Shown: positions 11,144 through 21,637 of the stretch, piece after piece
Position numbering within the stretch: position 1 is the stretch's first letter
How the letters are laid out: every line of letters starts with the position of its first letter
Assembly (NCBI GenBank): GCA_029262415.1
Contig: JAJCZL010000056.1
Coordinates: 123,819 to 187,818, forward strand
From: Deltaproteobacteria bacterium
GTDB lineage: Bacteria > Desulfobacterota > Binatia > UBA1149 > JAJCZL01
Reading direction: 5' to 3'
Length of the DNA stretch: 64,000 nucleotides
Position numbers and translations under genes: made by a program
Notes under the pieces: model-generated
Seen by the model: only the letters and a program-made list of their open reading frames with translations
Told to the model about the DNA's origin: nothing
The model's database searches: none

Positions 11144-13324
11144 TCAGAACAGCTCCCGGAAGTCGTCGATGATCTCGAGGTTCTCGTTGCCGGACGGATC
11201 TTCTTCTTCGAGGACCGCGGTTCCGTGCTGCCACTCGACGGCGGGCTCCTCGGGCAGGTTGGAGGGGATTGCGCCGTAGGCGCGGCCTTGGTTCGCAGGA
11301 AGCCAACGCGTCGGGTCCGGCTCCTCCCACTTGTCGTTCTTCTGGCCGGTGTTGCCGAGGTTTTGCTGGTACTTGCGTTGGCTGTCGTCGGTGATCGTCT
11401 GCAGGTCGCGCGCACTGCGAATTACATGGGGCGTCAAGAACGCGATCAGGTTCACCTTACCGCTCGACTTTTTGTCGGCCTTGAACAGCCGTCCTAGTAT
11501 CGGGATCTTCGACAAGACCGGGACACGCGATTCGGTGACTGTGATCGCGTCGCTGATCAAGCCGCCGATTACTGCAGTCCGCCCATCGGCGACGCTGACG
11601 GTTGTGGACGCGGACCTGATCGTCGTCGTCGGCCCTACCGCGGCGGCGTCGATGAGCGCGTTGAAGACGATCGCCGAGACTTCCTCTTCGACCGTCAAGA
11701 TCACGCTGTCGCCCTCGGAGACTTGCGGGGTCACCTTGAGGCGGATGCCGACATCGCGTCGTTCGACGGTGGTGAACACGTTCGATACCGATGCGAGGTC
11801 GACGCCTTGACCCGTTATGAACGGCACGTTCTGTCCGACGACGATTTCTGCTTCTTGGTTGTCGAGGGTGAGCAGAGTCGGTGCCGAGAGCACGTTGACA
11901 TCGCTGTCGGCGGCCAGTGCTCGGAACAGGGCGACGTTGGCCGGGACTTCGCTGCCGTCGGGCAGCGTCACGGTACGGTCGCTGGCGGCAGCGAGGATCA
12001 GTCCCGAGAGCGCGAATGGGTTGGCGACGCCGGTGGTTAACGCTCCGAGGCTGGCCAGGTTGCTCGATGCCAAGCCGACGCCGTCTCCGAGATCCCCACC
12101 GCCTTGGAACTCAAAGCCGAGTTCACGCGAGCGATCGACCGATACCTCAACGATTATGGCTTCCACGAACACCTGCGGTCGTTCGATATCGAGCTTTTCC
12201 AAGAGCCTGAGAGCGACCTGGTAACCTTGCGGCGCGGCGTCGATGATGACGGCATTGGTGGCGGGGTCGGCGCTCACGGTAACGTCCTCGGAAAGTCCGA
12301 GACCTCCTGAAGCCGCCGATGCTGCCTTTGGGTCGGTTTTTCCCGCCGCGGGGCGTTTGCTACGTCCGGCCGAGATGATCGAGGAGAGTATCTCGACGAG
12401 GTCTTCAGCGTCGGCATGCCGTGCGTAGTAGACGTGGATGCGTTCACCGCCCGCGTTGAGCGGGGTATCGAGGGTGCGTACCAGGTCGCGAACCCTGCGC
12501 ATATTGACGATGTTGGCGGTCACGATCAGCGCGTTGGTACGTTCGTCGGAGACGATACGAAGCCCGCCGTCTGCGGCCGCTCCTTTCGCAGGCTTGCCGC
12601 CGCGAGCGTCGGTTTGCAGCGACTCAAGCAGCTGCTTCGTCGTTGTCGCTGCGTCTGCGTGCTCGAGTTTGATGACCTCGACTGCTTCTTCCTGGCTCGG
12701 GGTGTCGAGTGCTTTGACTATAGTAGCGACCCTACTGGTGTTCAGGGCCAGGTCGCTGACGATCAGAGTGTTGGTCGCGCGGTAGGCGACCACGGTGCCT
12801 TCTTTGGAAATCAACTGCTTGATCGACTCGGCGAGTTCGCGGACATCGACGTGTTCGAGTGGGATCAACCGTGTCGCGAATCCGTCATTGGAGTCGCCGC
12901 TGCGTGAAAGTGCGGCGCCTTGGGTCCGCGCCTCGCGTATCGGAACGATACGGATGACCACCCCGTCGTCGACCGTGGTCAGGCCGCGCACCGAGAGCAC
13001 CGACTGGAAGACCGTGTAGGCTTCCTCGGGGGTAACAGGCGTCGGCGAGACGATCGTTGCGGTGCCGGCGGCGGTGTCGGTGAACACGAAGTTGCGACCC
13101 GTCACCTTGCTGATGAACTTGACGAACACCGGCAGCTCGACGGCTTCGAAATTGATGGTGATATTGCGCGTGGCGGCGGGTTGGGCGGCCGCAGTGCCGA
13201 CCAAGAAGCCGGTCAACACCGCCGCCAGAGATAGCCGCATCAGCGCGGACGCTGGGCGGGTGTGTCCGGTTGTCGGTGCGCGCGTGAGCGGTTCAAGGTG
13301 CGGTGGCTGGTTAAACGGTTCCAT
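11144..13324 (-). CDS. gspD: Type II secretion secretin GspD
   Basis: Signal peptide; N0/N1-N3 repeats; secretin motif SAPTLLTLDNQEAEIVVGQNVPFITG; VPVLSKIPILGRLFK. Confidence 0.95.
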   Translation of the reverse strand: MEPFNQPPHLEPLTRAPTTGHTRPASALMRLSLAAVLTGFLVGTAAAQPAATRNITINFEAVELPVFVKFISKVTGRNFVFTDTAAGTATIVSPTPVTPEEAYTVFQSVLSVRGLTTVDDGVVIRIVPIREARTQGAALSRSGDSNDGFATRLIPLEHVDVRELAESIKQLISKEGTVVAYRATNTLIVSDLALNTSRVATIVKALDTPSQEEAVEVIKLEHADAATTTKQLLESLQTDARGGKPAKGAAADGGLRIVSDERTNALIVTANIVNMRRVRDLVRTLDTPLNAGGERIHVYYARHADAEDLVEILSSIISAGRSKRPAAGKTDPKAASAASGGLGLSEDVTVSADPATNAVIIDAAPQGYQVALRLLEKLDIERPQVFVEAIIVEVSVDRSRELGFEFQGGGDLGDGVGLASSNLASLGALTTGVANPFALSGLILAAASDRTVTLPDGSEVPANVALFRALAADSDVNVLSAPTLLTLDNQEAEIVVGQNVPFITGQGVDLASVSNVFTTVERRDVGIRLKVTPQVSEGDSVILTVEEEVSAIVFNALIDAAAVGPTTTIRSASTTVSVADGRTAVIGGLISDAITVTESRVPVLSKIPILGRLFKADKKSSGKVNLIAFLTPHVIRSARDLQTITDDSQRKYQQNLGNTGQKNDKWEEPDPTRWLPANQGRAYGAIPSNLPEEPAVEWQHGTAVLEEEDPSGNENLEIIDDFRELF

Positions 13325-13327
13325 GGT

Positions 13328-14203
13328 TTATTGGATCCTGTAACTCATCGTGCTCGGCTTGTTTGCGCGCAGGATATCTATCCGCAGGGTGTCAGCACTC
13401 TGTATGACATCGAGAAGGCCGGCCGCCTTGGCCGGGTCGCTCAGCTGTTGGTCGTTGATACGTTGCACGACGTCGCCGTTCTTGAGGCCGATTTGCTCGA
13501 AGATCGAGCCCGGACGGATCGCGAACACGCGAAAACCCGTGTTTTTGCCGTCCTTCATATAGGGGACAGCCCGCGCCTGGGTGACGACCTCGTTCAGATT
13601 GGCGATCGCGTGATCGACTTCGCGACGATCGACCAGAAACTGTCCGTCGCCTGTCTTGCGAACGCCCGAGCCGGCCTTTGCGCTCGCTGTGCTCTCGGCT
13701 TTTACCCGCGACGGCGCGGTCGCGGTGCGTCGGCCGCGGGCGGGGGCGTCGCTGAGTTCGATGGTCTTGTGCTTGCCGTTGAGCAAAATCACGGCGCTGC
13801 GCGCAAACACCGTAACCAGCTCGGGGCCGTCGAAGATTTTCTCGCCGACTGCGAAGATGTCTTGTTGTCCGGTCTCGGCGTGCTGGAAGACCCCAAAACC
13901 GGTCCCTTCTATATCTGCGGTTCCGCGCAGCAAGATGTTGAGTGGTGCAGCTTGGGCGGCCGCCGTCGGTTCATCGGAGACGGCACCGGTCTCGGAGCCG
14001 AACAGGTTTCGCCGAAATATCGCCTGGGTATCGGGTCCGAGCACAGAGGGAGCCGTGGCATCGTTCTGCGTGCGTCCCGGTTGGTAGATTGTCGAGGTGG
14101 TCTGTGGCGTGTGCGCGTCCAACCAATAATCCACGGCTGCTGTGGCCGCGACCGCCCCCGCGTAGGCGGCAGTCGCGATGAGGAGATAGGGCAGCATGCT
14201 CAT
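13328..14203 (-). CDS. gspC: Type II secretion protein GspC (PDZ-containing)
   Basis: ATG at 14203 (MSMLPYLLIATAAYAGAVAATAAVDYWL); HR region with IFRRNLFGSE; C-terminal PDZ (GFRVFAIRPGSIFEQIGLKNGDVVQRINDQQL). The ORF track extends spuriously to 14719. Confidence 0.85.
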   Translation of the reverse strand: MSMLPYLLIATAAYAGAVAATAAVDYWLDAHTPQTTSTIYQPGRTQNDATAPSVLGPDTQAIFRRNLFGSETGAVSDEPTAAAQAAPLNILLRGTADIEGTGFGVFQHAETGQQDIFAVGEKIFDGPELVTVFARSAVILLNGKHKTIELSDAPARGRRTATAPSRVKAESTASAKAGSGVRKTGDGQFLVDRREVDHAIANLNEVVTQARAVPYMKDGKNTGFRVFAIRPGSIFEQIGLKNGDVVQRINDQQLSDPAKAAGLLDVIQSADTLRIDILRANKPSTMSYRIQ

Positions 14204-14419
14204 CACGCGCCGCTGGTGCGTCAGCGCCACATCGCGGAGGTTAGGTAAATCCGCTAGATAATTCAAGTTTTTACGATTGCGACGCGTTTGCCCCGGGCGT
14301 TGTACAGTTGACCGCCTGGACGCACCGCGGTAGATTCCGCGACGCCGAAAACCCCGTGGTGGAGCGAGCGAAGGTGGACGATCTTTCGCGGTAGGCGCGA
14401 GAGGAGTGTCGGCCGAGAT

Positions 14420-15949
14420 ATGAATCGGGACGACGGAAAAAGGGGCGCTACCCAGAGCGGGGAGCCGGCCGATGAACAACAACAGGTCGCCGTTCGGCGA
14501 TCCAAGCTCGCCTTGCTGCGTGAGCGGGGCCAAGCTTTTCCCAACGACTTTGTTCCCGACACGACTTGCGCCGATCTTGCGGCGAGGTTTGACGGCCGGG
14601 AAGGCGATGAGGTCGAGAAGACCACGGCCACCTACGCATTGGCCGGACGCCTCATGGCGATTCGCAGCTTTGGCAAGAGCGCCTTTCTCGCGCTTCGCGA
14701 TGGTAGCGGGCGCATCCAATTGTTCGCCGAGAAGAAAAAGCTCGGTGATGACGTCTACGACGCTGTTAAAAAGTTCGACGTCGGCGACATTGTGGCGGTT
14801 AGAGGTCCTGCGTTTCGCACGCGTACCGGCGAGCTGACGGTGCGCGCGGAGAGTCTGCGCCTGTTGGCCAAATCACTGCGGCCGCTTCCTGAGAAATGGC
14901 ACGGTTTGACCGACGTTGAGATGCGCTACCGGCAACGCTACGTCGATCTGATCGCCAACGACGATGTCGCACGCAAGTTCCGTGTGCGTGCGGCTGTGGT
15001 TGCCGGGGTTCGCCAATTTTTGGGTGACAAGGGTTTTCTCGAAGTCGAGACGCCGATGATGCAACCGATCGCCGGCGGCGCGGCTGCGCGGCCGTTCATC
15101 ACTCATCACAACGCCCTCTCCCTTGATCTGTTCCTGCGGATTGCCCCTGAACTCTACTTGAAGAGGTTGGTGGTCGGTGGTTTCGAGCGCGTTTTCGAAC
15201 TCAACCGGAACTTTCGCAACGAGGGTATCTCGATCCAGCACAACCCCGAGTTCACGATGTGCGAGTTCTACCAGGCCTACGCCACCTACGAAGACCTCAT
15301 GGACTTGACCGAACTGATGCTGGCCCAGCTCGCGGTTGCCGCGACAGGCAATACCACCGTTACCTATGGTGAGCTACAACTTGAGTTCTCGGCGCCGTTT
15401 GCACGCATGACGATGGCCGAGGCGGTGGTGCGTCACTCGCGCTTAGATGAGAGCAACGTCCTCGATCGCTCCGCGCTTGAAGCGCTCGCAGGCGACCTCG
15501 GAATCGATGCCGCAAAGCGCAAACCAGGTTTGGGACTGCTCGCCGACGTATTCGAAGAGGTAGCCGAGGAGTCGTTGGTGCAGCCGACCTTCATCACCGA
15601 CTTTCCGGTCGAGGTCTCGCCGCTCGCCCGCCTGAGGGATTCCGATCCGCGTTTTGTCGATCGCTTCGAGCTCTACGTGGCCGGCCGTGAGATCGCCAAC
15701 GGGTTCTCCGAACTCAACGACCCCGAAGATCAAGAGCGCCGCTTTCACGAGCAGTTCGGTATGCGCGAGGCCGGCGACCACGAGGCGCACATGATGGACG
15801 AAGACTACGTTTGTGCTCTCGAGTACGGCATGCCGCCGACCGCGGGGGAGGGGATCGGTATCGACCGCCTGGTGATGTTGTTGACCGACTCGGCGTCGAT
15901 CCGCGATGTGATCCTGTTTCCGCAACTCAAGCCTCACGTGCGCGGCTGA
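14420..15949 (+). CDS. lysS: Lysyl-tRNA synthetase, class II
   Basis: [105 protein letters not shown]. Confidence 0.97.
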   Translation: MNRDDGKRGATQSGEPADEQQQVAVRRSKLALLRERGQAFPNDFVPDTTCADLAARFDGREGDEVEKTTATYALAGRLMAIRSFGKSAFLALRDGSGRIQLFAEKKKLGDDVYDAVKKFDVGDIVAVRGPAFRTRTGELTVRAESLRLLAKSLRPLPEKWHGLTDVEMRYRQRYVDLIANDDVARKFRVRAAVVAGVRQFLGDKGFLEVETPMMQPIAGGAAARPFITHHNALSLDLFLRIAPELYLKRLVVGGFERVFELNRNFRNEGISIQHNPEFTMCEFYQAYATYEDLMDLTELMLAQLAVAATGNTTVTYGELQLEFSAPFARMTMAEAVVRHSRLDESNVLDRSALEALAGDLGIDAAKRKPGLGLLADVFEEVAEESLVQPTFITDFPVEVSPLARLRDSDPRFVDRFELYVAGREIANGFSELNDPEDQERRFHEQFGMREAGDHEAHMMDEDYVCALEYGMPPTAGEGIGIDRLVMLLTDSASIRDVILFPQLKPHVRG

Positions 15950-15967
15950 GGGCGGGGCGCCGCAGTC

Positions 15968-17212
15968 ATGCGTTGGGAGACTCTGGTCGGGCTTCGCTAC
16001 TTACGCTCGCGCCGTAAAGAAACCTTCGTTTCTGTCATTACAGTCATTTCAACGCTCGGCGTGCTTATCGGCGTGATGGTGATGACGATCACGCTGTCCG
16101 TGATGACCGGTTTCGAGGAAGACTTGCGTTCACGCATCCTCGGTCTTCATCCACACTTGCGGCTCACCAACAGGTTGAGTGCCGGGGTTGTCCAGGATCC
16201 CGAGGAGCTTGCCGCCGAGATGCGTGCTCACCCCGAGGTGCTCGAAGCCGCGCCGATCCTTAACGCGCAGTTGATAGTGTCGGTTGGCGACCAAATCTCC
16301 GGCGTGTACGCTCGCGGTGTGGATCCCGATTCGCAATCGAGCACCTTCGGAATTACCGACATGGTCGTTGAGGGTAGCCTTGAAGAAATCGGGCGTACCC
16401 GACGTATCGATGGCGCGGATCTGCCGGGCGTCATGTTGGGGCGCGGCTTGGCCAAGCAACTAGGTGTTGCATCCGGCGACGCCATCACGTTGATGTCTCC
16501 CAAGCTGAGTGCAAGCCCGCTCGGCGTGCTCCCGCGCAGCAAGCGTTTCTATATCGCCGCGATGTTCGACTCCGGTATGAGCGAATACGATGCGGGATTG
16601 GTCTACATCTCGATCGAGTCGGCACGCAAACTCGTGGGCGTGGGGCCGGTCGCGACGGGGATCGAGGCAAGGATCAAGGATCCGTACGATGCCCCGCGCG
16701 TAGCCGAGCAACTCAATGCGGTCATAGGGATGCCCTACTGGGTCGAGAGTTGGACCGAAGCGCACCGTAACGTGTTCGCAGCGTTGCAGCTTGAGAAGAC
16801 GGTGTATTTCTTGGTTTTGCTGCTGATCATCATGGTCGCGGCGTTTGCGATAGTTGCTACCCTTTACATGGTTGTGATGGAGAAGCGTCGCGATATCGGG
16901 GTTCTCAAGGCGATGGGTGCCCGCAACCGGTCGATCGCGCGGATCTTCGTACTAAAGGGATTGTTGGTCGGAACGCTCGGGACGGCGCTCGGGGCGCTGT
17001 TCGGCTACTTGGCTTGCCTCGGGCTGCAGACTTTTGAGTTCGTCGATTTACCTGAAGGGGTGTTTTACGTCTCCAAACTCCCGGTGCGCATCGTCGGGGT
17101 AAATTTTGCGGTTGTTTGCGCGGCCTCGATGACCATCTGCTTGCTTGCGACGATTTTTCCAGCCTGGAAGGCGACGAAGATCGCCCCTGTAGACATCCTT
17201 CGCTATGAGTAA
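15968..17212 (+). CDS. Lipoprotein-releasing ABC transporter permease (LolC/LolE family; single copy)
   Basis: MRWETLVGLRYLRSRRKETFVSVITVISTLGVLIGVMVMTITLSVMTGF; FtsX-like C-terminal TMs. Confidence 0.92.
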   Translation: MRWETLVGLRYLRSRRKETFVSVITVISTLGVLIGVMVMTITLSVMTGFEEDLRSRILGLHPHLRLTNRLSAGVVQDPEELAAEMRAHPEVLEAAPILNAQLIVSVGDQISGVYARGVDPDSQSSTFGITDMVVEGSLEEIGRTRRIDGADLPGVMLGRGLAKQLGVASGDAITLMSPKLSASPLGVLPRSKRFYIAAMFDSGMSEYDAGLVYISIESARKLVGVGPVATGIEARIKDPYDAPRVAEQLNAVIGMPYWVESWTEAHRNVFAALQLEKTVYFLVLLLIIMVAAFAIVATLYMVVMEKRRDIGVLKAMGARNRSIARIFVLKGLLVGTLGTALGALFGYLACLGLQTFEFVDLPEGVFYVSKLPVRIVGVNFAVVCAASMTICLLATIFPAWKATKIAPVDILRYE

Positions 17213-17909
17213 GCCGGATGTGGAGGTGGCTGTGCTGGAGGCACGGGGGCTCGAGAAGCGCTACGACGACGGCGAACGTGTCGTCGATGTGTTGCGGGGT
17301 CTCGACCTCACGGTTGCCGCCGATGAGGGGATCGCGATCGTCGGCCAGTCGGGCGTGGGTAAGAGCACGCTCCTACATCTGCTCGGGGCGCTTGACGATG
17401 CCGATGCCGGTACGGTTTTGGTCGAGGGCAGGGACATCGGGCAGATGGATGCCGATGCTCAAGCCGAGTTGCGCAATCGTTCCCTGGGTTTCGTTTTTCA
17501 GTTTCACTACTTACTTGGAGATTTCGATGCCCTGGAGAACGTCATGCTGCCACTGTTGATCAACGGCTCGGCGCGCGCCGTGGCGCGAAAGCGCGCGCTG
17601 GAAGTTCTCGAACGCGTGGGACTTGCCGACCGGGTCGATCACCGGCCGGCTGAACTGTCGGGCGGGGAACAGCAACGCGTCGCTGTGGCCCGCGCTCTGG
17701 TCGCCAAACCGAGACTGATTCTTGCCGACGAACCCAGCGGCAACCTCGATCCACTCAGTGCGGCGCACGTTCATGAGCTGCTTCGCGGAGTGCAGCGCGA
17801 GAATCGCTGTTCGCTGGTGGTTGCAACCCACAATGCCGAGCTGGCCGCGATGATGGATAAGATCTACCGAATCCAGGACGGCGTCCTGACCGAAGTGGGT
17901 TCGCCGTGA
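17205..17909 (+). CDS. lolD: Lipoprotein-releasing ABC transporter ATPase LolD
   Basis: Walker [16 protein letters not shown], signature [15 protein letters not shown], Walker [13 protein letters not shown]. Confidence 0.93.
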   Translation: MSKPDVEVAVLEARGLEKRYDDGERVVDVLRGLDLTVAADEGIAIVGQSGVGKSTLLHLLGALDDADAGTVLVEGRDIGQMDADAQAELRNRSLGFVFQFHYLLGDFDALENVMLPLLINGSARAVARKRALEVLERVGLADRVDHRPAELSGGEQQRVAVARALVAKPRLILADEPSGNLDPLSAAHVHELLRGVQRENRCSLVVATHNAELAAMMDKIYRIQDGVLTEVGSP

Positions 17910-20290
17910 AAGCGAGCCTTCGCAGGTACTGCGCGTGCAGGCGGCAGCCGACGTTGCCGAGCGTTGTCTGTTCGCTCGTGACGGCCGCCGTGCTCGCCAC
18001 CGGCCTGCTGGCTTGGGTGCCGCTCGCGCACGCCGGGGTCGTCGCCGATGTCGAGATCGTCGGGGTCAGCCGGGTTGACGAGGGAGCGGTCCGCATCCAG
18101 ATCACTACAGCGGTTGGGGATACCATTGACCCGGAGACCATCGATTCCGACGTTAAAGGCATTTACTCGCTCGGACTCTTCGATCGAGTGTGGGTCGTCG
18201 CTGAGGAGCGACCGACGGGGATGCTGCTGACCTACCACGTAAAGGAGCGCCCATACATCGAGGAGATTTCGTTTGTCGGTGTCAAGAATGTGACCGACGA
18301 GGACCTCGAGGCGGTCATCAATCTGCGTCCCCGAACCATTTACGACCCGCAGAAAGCCTGGGAAGGTTTGCGTGAGGCGCGCAAGTACTACGCCGCGCAG
18401 GGGTACGCCGATGCCGACCTCGACTTTGAGCTGGAAATCTACGGTGACAACCAAGTCAAAGTCGTCTACACAGCGAACGAGGGTGAGTTGGTCCGGGTCC
18501 AGGACATCCGTTTTGAAGGCGTCGAGGCGTTCAGCGAACGCAAGCTTCGCCGCATCCTCGGTACTAAGAAGGAGTGGTTCTTCTCGTTCCTTACCGGCGC
18601 GGGTTTGTTGAACGACGATGAGCTCACGGCCGATGTTGAGAAGCTTGGTGCGTTCTACTACGACCAAGGCTACATCAACGTCCGCATCGACGAGCCCGAT
18701 GTGGAGCGTGGCGAGGACGGCCTAATCGTGACGTTCAAGGTCGACGAAGGGCCGCAATACCGAGTCGGCGAGATGACATTCATCGGTGATCTCTTCATCG
18801 AAGAAGAGAAATTGCTTGCCGTTTCCTCTCTGCAGCCGGGCGACGTATTCAGTGCCAGCGAGCTCCGTGAGGCGATTTTCCTGATGGTCGAGTCCTACGG
18901 GAACCTCGGCTACGCCTTCGCAGAGGTCGTGCCCTTGACTGAGGTCGTCAGTGACGAACCGGTCATCGATGTCGCGTTCCGGTTTAAAAGCGGCCCCATT
19001 GTCACCGTGCGGCGTGTGATCATCCGCGGTAACACTAAAACCCGCGACTACGTAGTTCGGCGCGAGTTGCAGGTTGGCGAAGGCGAACGATTCACCGGGT
19101 CGGGGTTGCGCCGCTCGCGTGAGAACATCGAGCGTCTCGGATTTTTCTCGAAGGTTGAGTTGACCACCAACCGGACCGATCGTGACGACGAGGTTGACCT
19201 CCTTGTTGAGGTTGAAGAGGGACGCACCGGCACGTTCTCGGCTGGCGCGGGCTTCAGTTCTTCGGATAGCTTCATCTTTAACGCACGTATTCAAGAGCAG
19301 AACCTGTTCGGGCGCGGCCAGGCGTTGGTTGCCAATATGGATGTCGGAAGCGTACGCCAGAACGTGCAGTTGAGTCTCACCGAACCTTGGTTCGGCGGGA
19401 TCCCGTTGAGTCTTGGTGCGGACTTGTTTAGTTGGCAGCTCGAGTTCGACGACTTCACGCGTGGTGGTACCGGCTTTGCGGTGCGCGCGTCGTATCCTTT
19501 GCGCGATCTCGGCGTCGAGAGCTTTCTCGGTTTCTCGCTCGACCGAGTGCGTGCCGGTCTCGAGTACCGTCTTGAAGAGTCCCAGATCGACGGCGTCAGC
19601 TTGGCGGCACCGCCGAGCATCCAGGCTGAGGTCGGGACGCGGCTCACGAGTTCAATCGCGCCACGACTGATCCGCAGTACGCTCAATCACCCCTTCGATC
19701 CTACGCGTGGCTCGCGGCAGATTGCCTCCGCGGAATTCGCAGGCCTCGGCGGCGAGACGGATTTCGTCAAGCTCGAGTTCAGCGGTCGCTGGTTCACGCC
19801 TGTGTTCGAGACCAAGGGCGGTCGCGAGCTTGTATATTCTCTTGGTACCACGCTGGGCTACGGCGTCGGCGATGCAGGTACGAGTGGCGAAGAACTCCCG
19901 TTGTTCGAGCGCTACTTCCCCGGTGGCATCAACTCTGTGCGCGGCTTCGATACGCGTACGCTAGGGCCAGAGGAAGACTTCATCGATAACGATGGCGAGA
20001 TCACCCGTCGTGAGACGGTCGGCGGTTCCCAACAGTTGATCATAAACAACGACCTGATCTTCCCGCTCATCCGCGACGCCGGTCTCAAGGGCGTTATCTT
20101 TTTCGATGCGGGCAATGCGTTTACCGCCGAAGACGGCTTTGATGCCGGTAAGCTACGGCTCGCAGCCGGTTTCGGGATTCGCTGGCTATCGCCGCTCGGT
20201 CCGCTTCGGGTCGAGATCGGATATCCCCTCGACGCAGAGGACGACGAAGGTTCGAGCGTCGTGCTGTTCTCGTTCGGGGCACCGTTTTGA
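17906..20290 (+). CDS. bamA: Outer membrane protein assembly factor BamA
   Basis: Signal peptide, five POTRA-like repeats, Omp85 barrel with VRGFDTRTLGP and C-terminal GPLRVEIGYPLD...VLFSFGAPF. Confidence 0.95.
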   Translation: MKASLRRYCACRRQPTLPSVVCSLVTAAVLATGLLAWVPLAHAGVVADVEIVGVSRVDEGAVRIQITTAVGDTIDPETIDSDVKGIYSLGLFDRVWVVAEERPTGMLLTYHVKERPYIEEISFVGVKNVTDEDLEAVINLRPRTIYDPQKAWEGLREARKYYAAQGYADADLDFELEIYGDNQVKVVYTANEGELVRVQDIRFEGVEAFSERKLRRILGTKKEWFFSFLTGAGLLNDDELTADVEKLGAFYYDQGYINVRIDEPDVERGEDGLIVTFKVDEGPQYRVGEMTFIGDLFIEEEKLLAVSSLQPGDVFSASELREAIFLMVESYGNLGYAFAEVVPLTEVVSDEPVIDVAFRFKSGPIVTVRRVIIRGNTKTRDYVVRRELQVGEGERFTGSGLRRSRENIERLGFFSKVELTTNRTDRDDEVDLLVEVEEGRTGTFSAGAGFSSSDSFIFNARIQEQNLFGRGQALVANMDVGSVRQNVQLSLTEPWFGGIPLSLGADLFSWQLEFDDFTRGGTGFAVRASYPLRDLGVESFLGFSLDRVRAGLEYRLEESQIDGVSLAAPPSIQAEVGTRLTSSIAPRLIRSTLNHPFDPTRGSRQIASAEFAGLGGETDFVKLEFSGRWFTPVFETKGGRELVYSLGTTLGYGVGDAGTSGEELPLFERYFPGGINSVRGFDTRTLGPEEDFIDNDGEITRRETVGGSQQLIINNDLIFPLIRDAGLKGVIFFDAGNAFTAEDGFDAGKLRLAAGFGIRWLSPLGPLRVEIGYPLDAEDDEGSSVVLFSFGAPF

Positions 20291-20306
20291 TAACCTGGAG
20301 ACTCTT

Positions 20307-20834
20307 ATGAACACAAAAATTCCTGCATTTATCACATCCTCTCTGGTCGCCGCTGCGGCGCTTGCGATTCCCGTGTCCGCCGGCGCACAGGACATCAAGA
20401 TCGGCTACATCATTACTCAGCGCTTGATTGCGGAGTCGCAGATCGGCCAGGGCGCAGCCGAAGAGCTGAAAAAGAAGATGGAATCGGCGAACTCGGGCCT
20501 CCAAGACAAACTCGCCAACATCAAGGCGCTTGAACAGGACTTGGAAAAACGCTCGATGGTCCTGAGTGACGCCGAGCGCAAGAAGGCCGCCGATCAGCTC
20601 GAGAAAGAACTGGTTGAAGCAAAGCGCATGAAGGAAGACTTCCAGCGTTCGTTGCAGAAAGCCGAGGGGCAGGTGATGGGCAAGGTAAACGTGTTTTTGC
20701 GCGAGGTGATTGAAGACTACGGCAAAGCCAACGGTTACGATCTCATCCTTGACGCGTCTACGCTGCTGTACATCTCACCAAAGCCGGATCTTACCGATCA
20801 GGTCATCAAGATGGCGGACAAGAAAAAAAGGTAG
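20307..20834 (+). CDS. skp: OmpH/Skp family periplasmic chaperone
   Basis: ATG at 20307: MNTKIPAFITSSLVAAAALAIPVSAGAQDIKIGYI; long coiled-coil; DLILDASTLLYISPKPDLTDQVI. Confidence 0.88.
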   Translation: MNTKIPAFITSSLVAAAALAIPVSAGAQDIKIGYIITQRLIAESQIGQGAAEELKKKMESANSGLQDKLANIKALEQDLEKRSMVLSDAERKKAADQLEKELVEAKRMKEDFQRSLQKAEGQVMGKVNVFLREVIEDYGKANGYDLILDASTLLYISPKPDLTDQVIKMADKKKR

Positions 20835-20838
20835 CCGG

Positions 20839-21624
20839 TTGCCCGAATCGACGCATATCCACGAAACGGCGATCGTCGAGAAAGGCGCGGAGTTAGACTC
20901 CGGCGTCATCGTTGGCGCGTATGCGATCGTCCACGCCGGAGCGCGGGTCGGTGCGGGGACGACGGTTGGACCCCACAGCGTGATCGAGGGATCGGTTACG
21001 CTCGGTCGTAACAACCGGGTTTCGCAGTTCGCCTCGCTCGGTTCCGAACCCCAGGACCTCAAGTACAACGGAGAGCCGACCCGTGTTGAGATCGGCGATG
21101 ACAACACCATTCGCGAGTTCACGACCGTCAATCGCGGCACCGAAGGCGGCGGTGGGATTACCAACATCGGTAACAGCAATATTTTGATGGCCTATTCCCA
21201 CGTTGCGCATGACTGCCATGTCGGCAGCAGCGTCGTGTTAGCCAATTGTGCGACGTTGGCGGGGCATGTTACGATCGAGGACTACGCTGTGGTCGGTGGC
21301 TTGGCCGGCATCCATCAATACTGCAGGATTGGGACCTCGGCCATGATCGGTGGAGCTTCTGCGGTGGTTCAGGACGTGCCGCCGTTTTGTATGGCGCACG
21401 GCAACCACGCCGATCTGCGCGGCCTGAACGCGATCGGTCTGCGGAGGCGCGGCTTCACGGCCGAGCAGATCAAGGAAGTCCGCGCGGCCTATAAGATCCT
21501 GTTCCAAAAGGGGCTCAAGTTGAAGGATGCCATCGAGACGTTGAAAAGGGATTTCGCCGGTTCCGAGCCCGTTCAGACGATGGTCCGTTTCGTCGCTGGA
21601 TCCGAACGCGGAATCGTCCGTTGA
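20839..21624 (+). CDS. lpxA: UDP-N-acetylglucosamine acyltransferase LpxA
   Basis: Hexapeptide left-handed beta-helix; IHETAIVEKGAELDSGVIVGAYAIV; YSHVAHDCHVGSSVVLANCATLAGHV; GLNAIGLRRRGF. TTG start at 20839 proposed. Confidence 0.93.
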   Translation: MPESTHIHETAIVEKGAELDSGVIVGAYAIVHAGARVGAGTTVGPHSVIEGSVTLGRNNRVSQFASLGSEPQDLKYNGEPTRVEIGDDNTIREFTTVNRGTEGGGGITNIGNSNILMAYSHVAHDCHVGSSVVLANCATLAGHVTIEDYAVVGGLAGIHQYCRIGTSAMIGGASAVVQDVPPFCMAHGNHADLRGLNAIGLRRRGFTAEQIKEVRAAYKILFQKGLKLKDAIETLKRDFAGSEPVQTMVRFVAGSERGIVR

Positions 21625-21637
21625 GCGAATCATACCG

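Noticed and set aside
13262-14248. 328-aa plus-strand ORF opposite gspC
   Set aside because: Antisense shadow ORF in GC-rich coding sequence; no recognisable domain, and gspC on the other strand is well supported.
14204-14719. Upstream extension of the gspC ORF
   Set aside because: Overlaps lysS on the opposite strand; membrane-anchored GspC starts at 14203.
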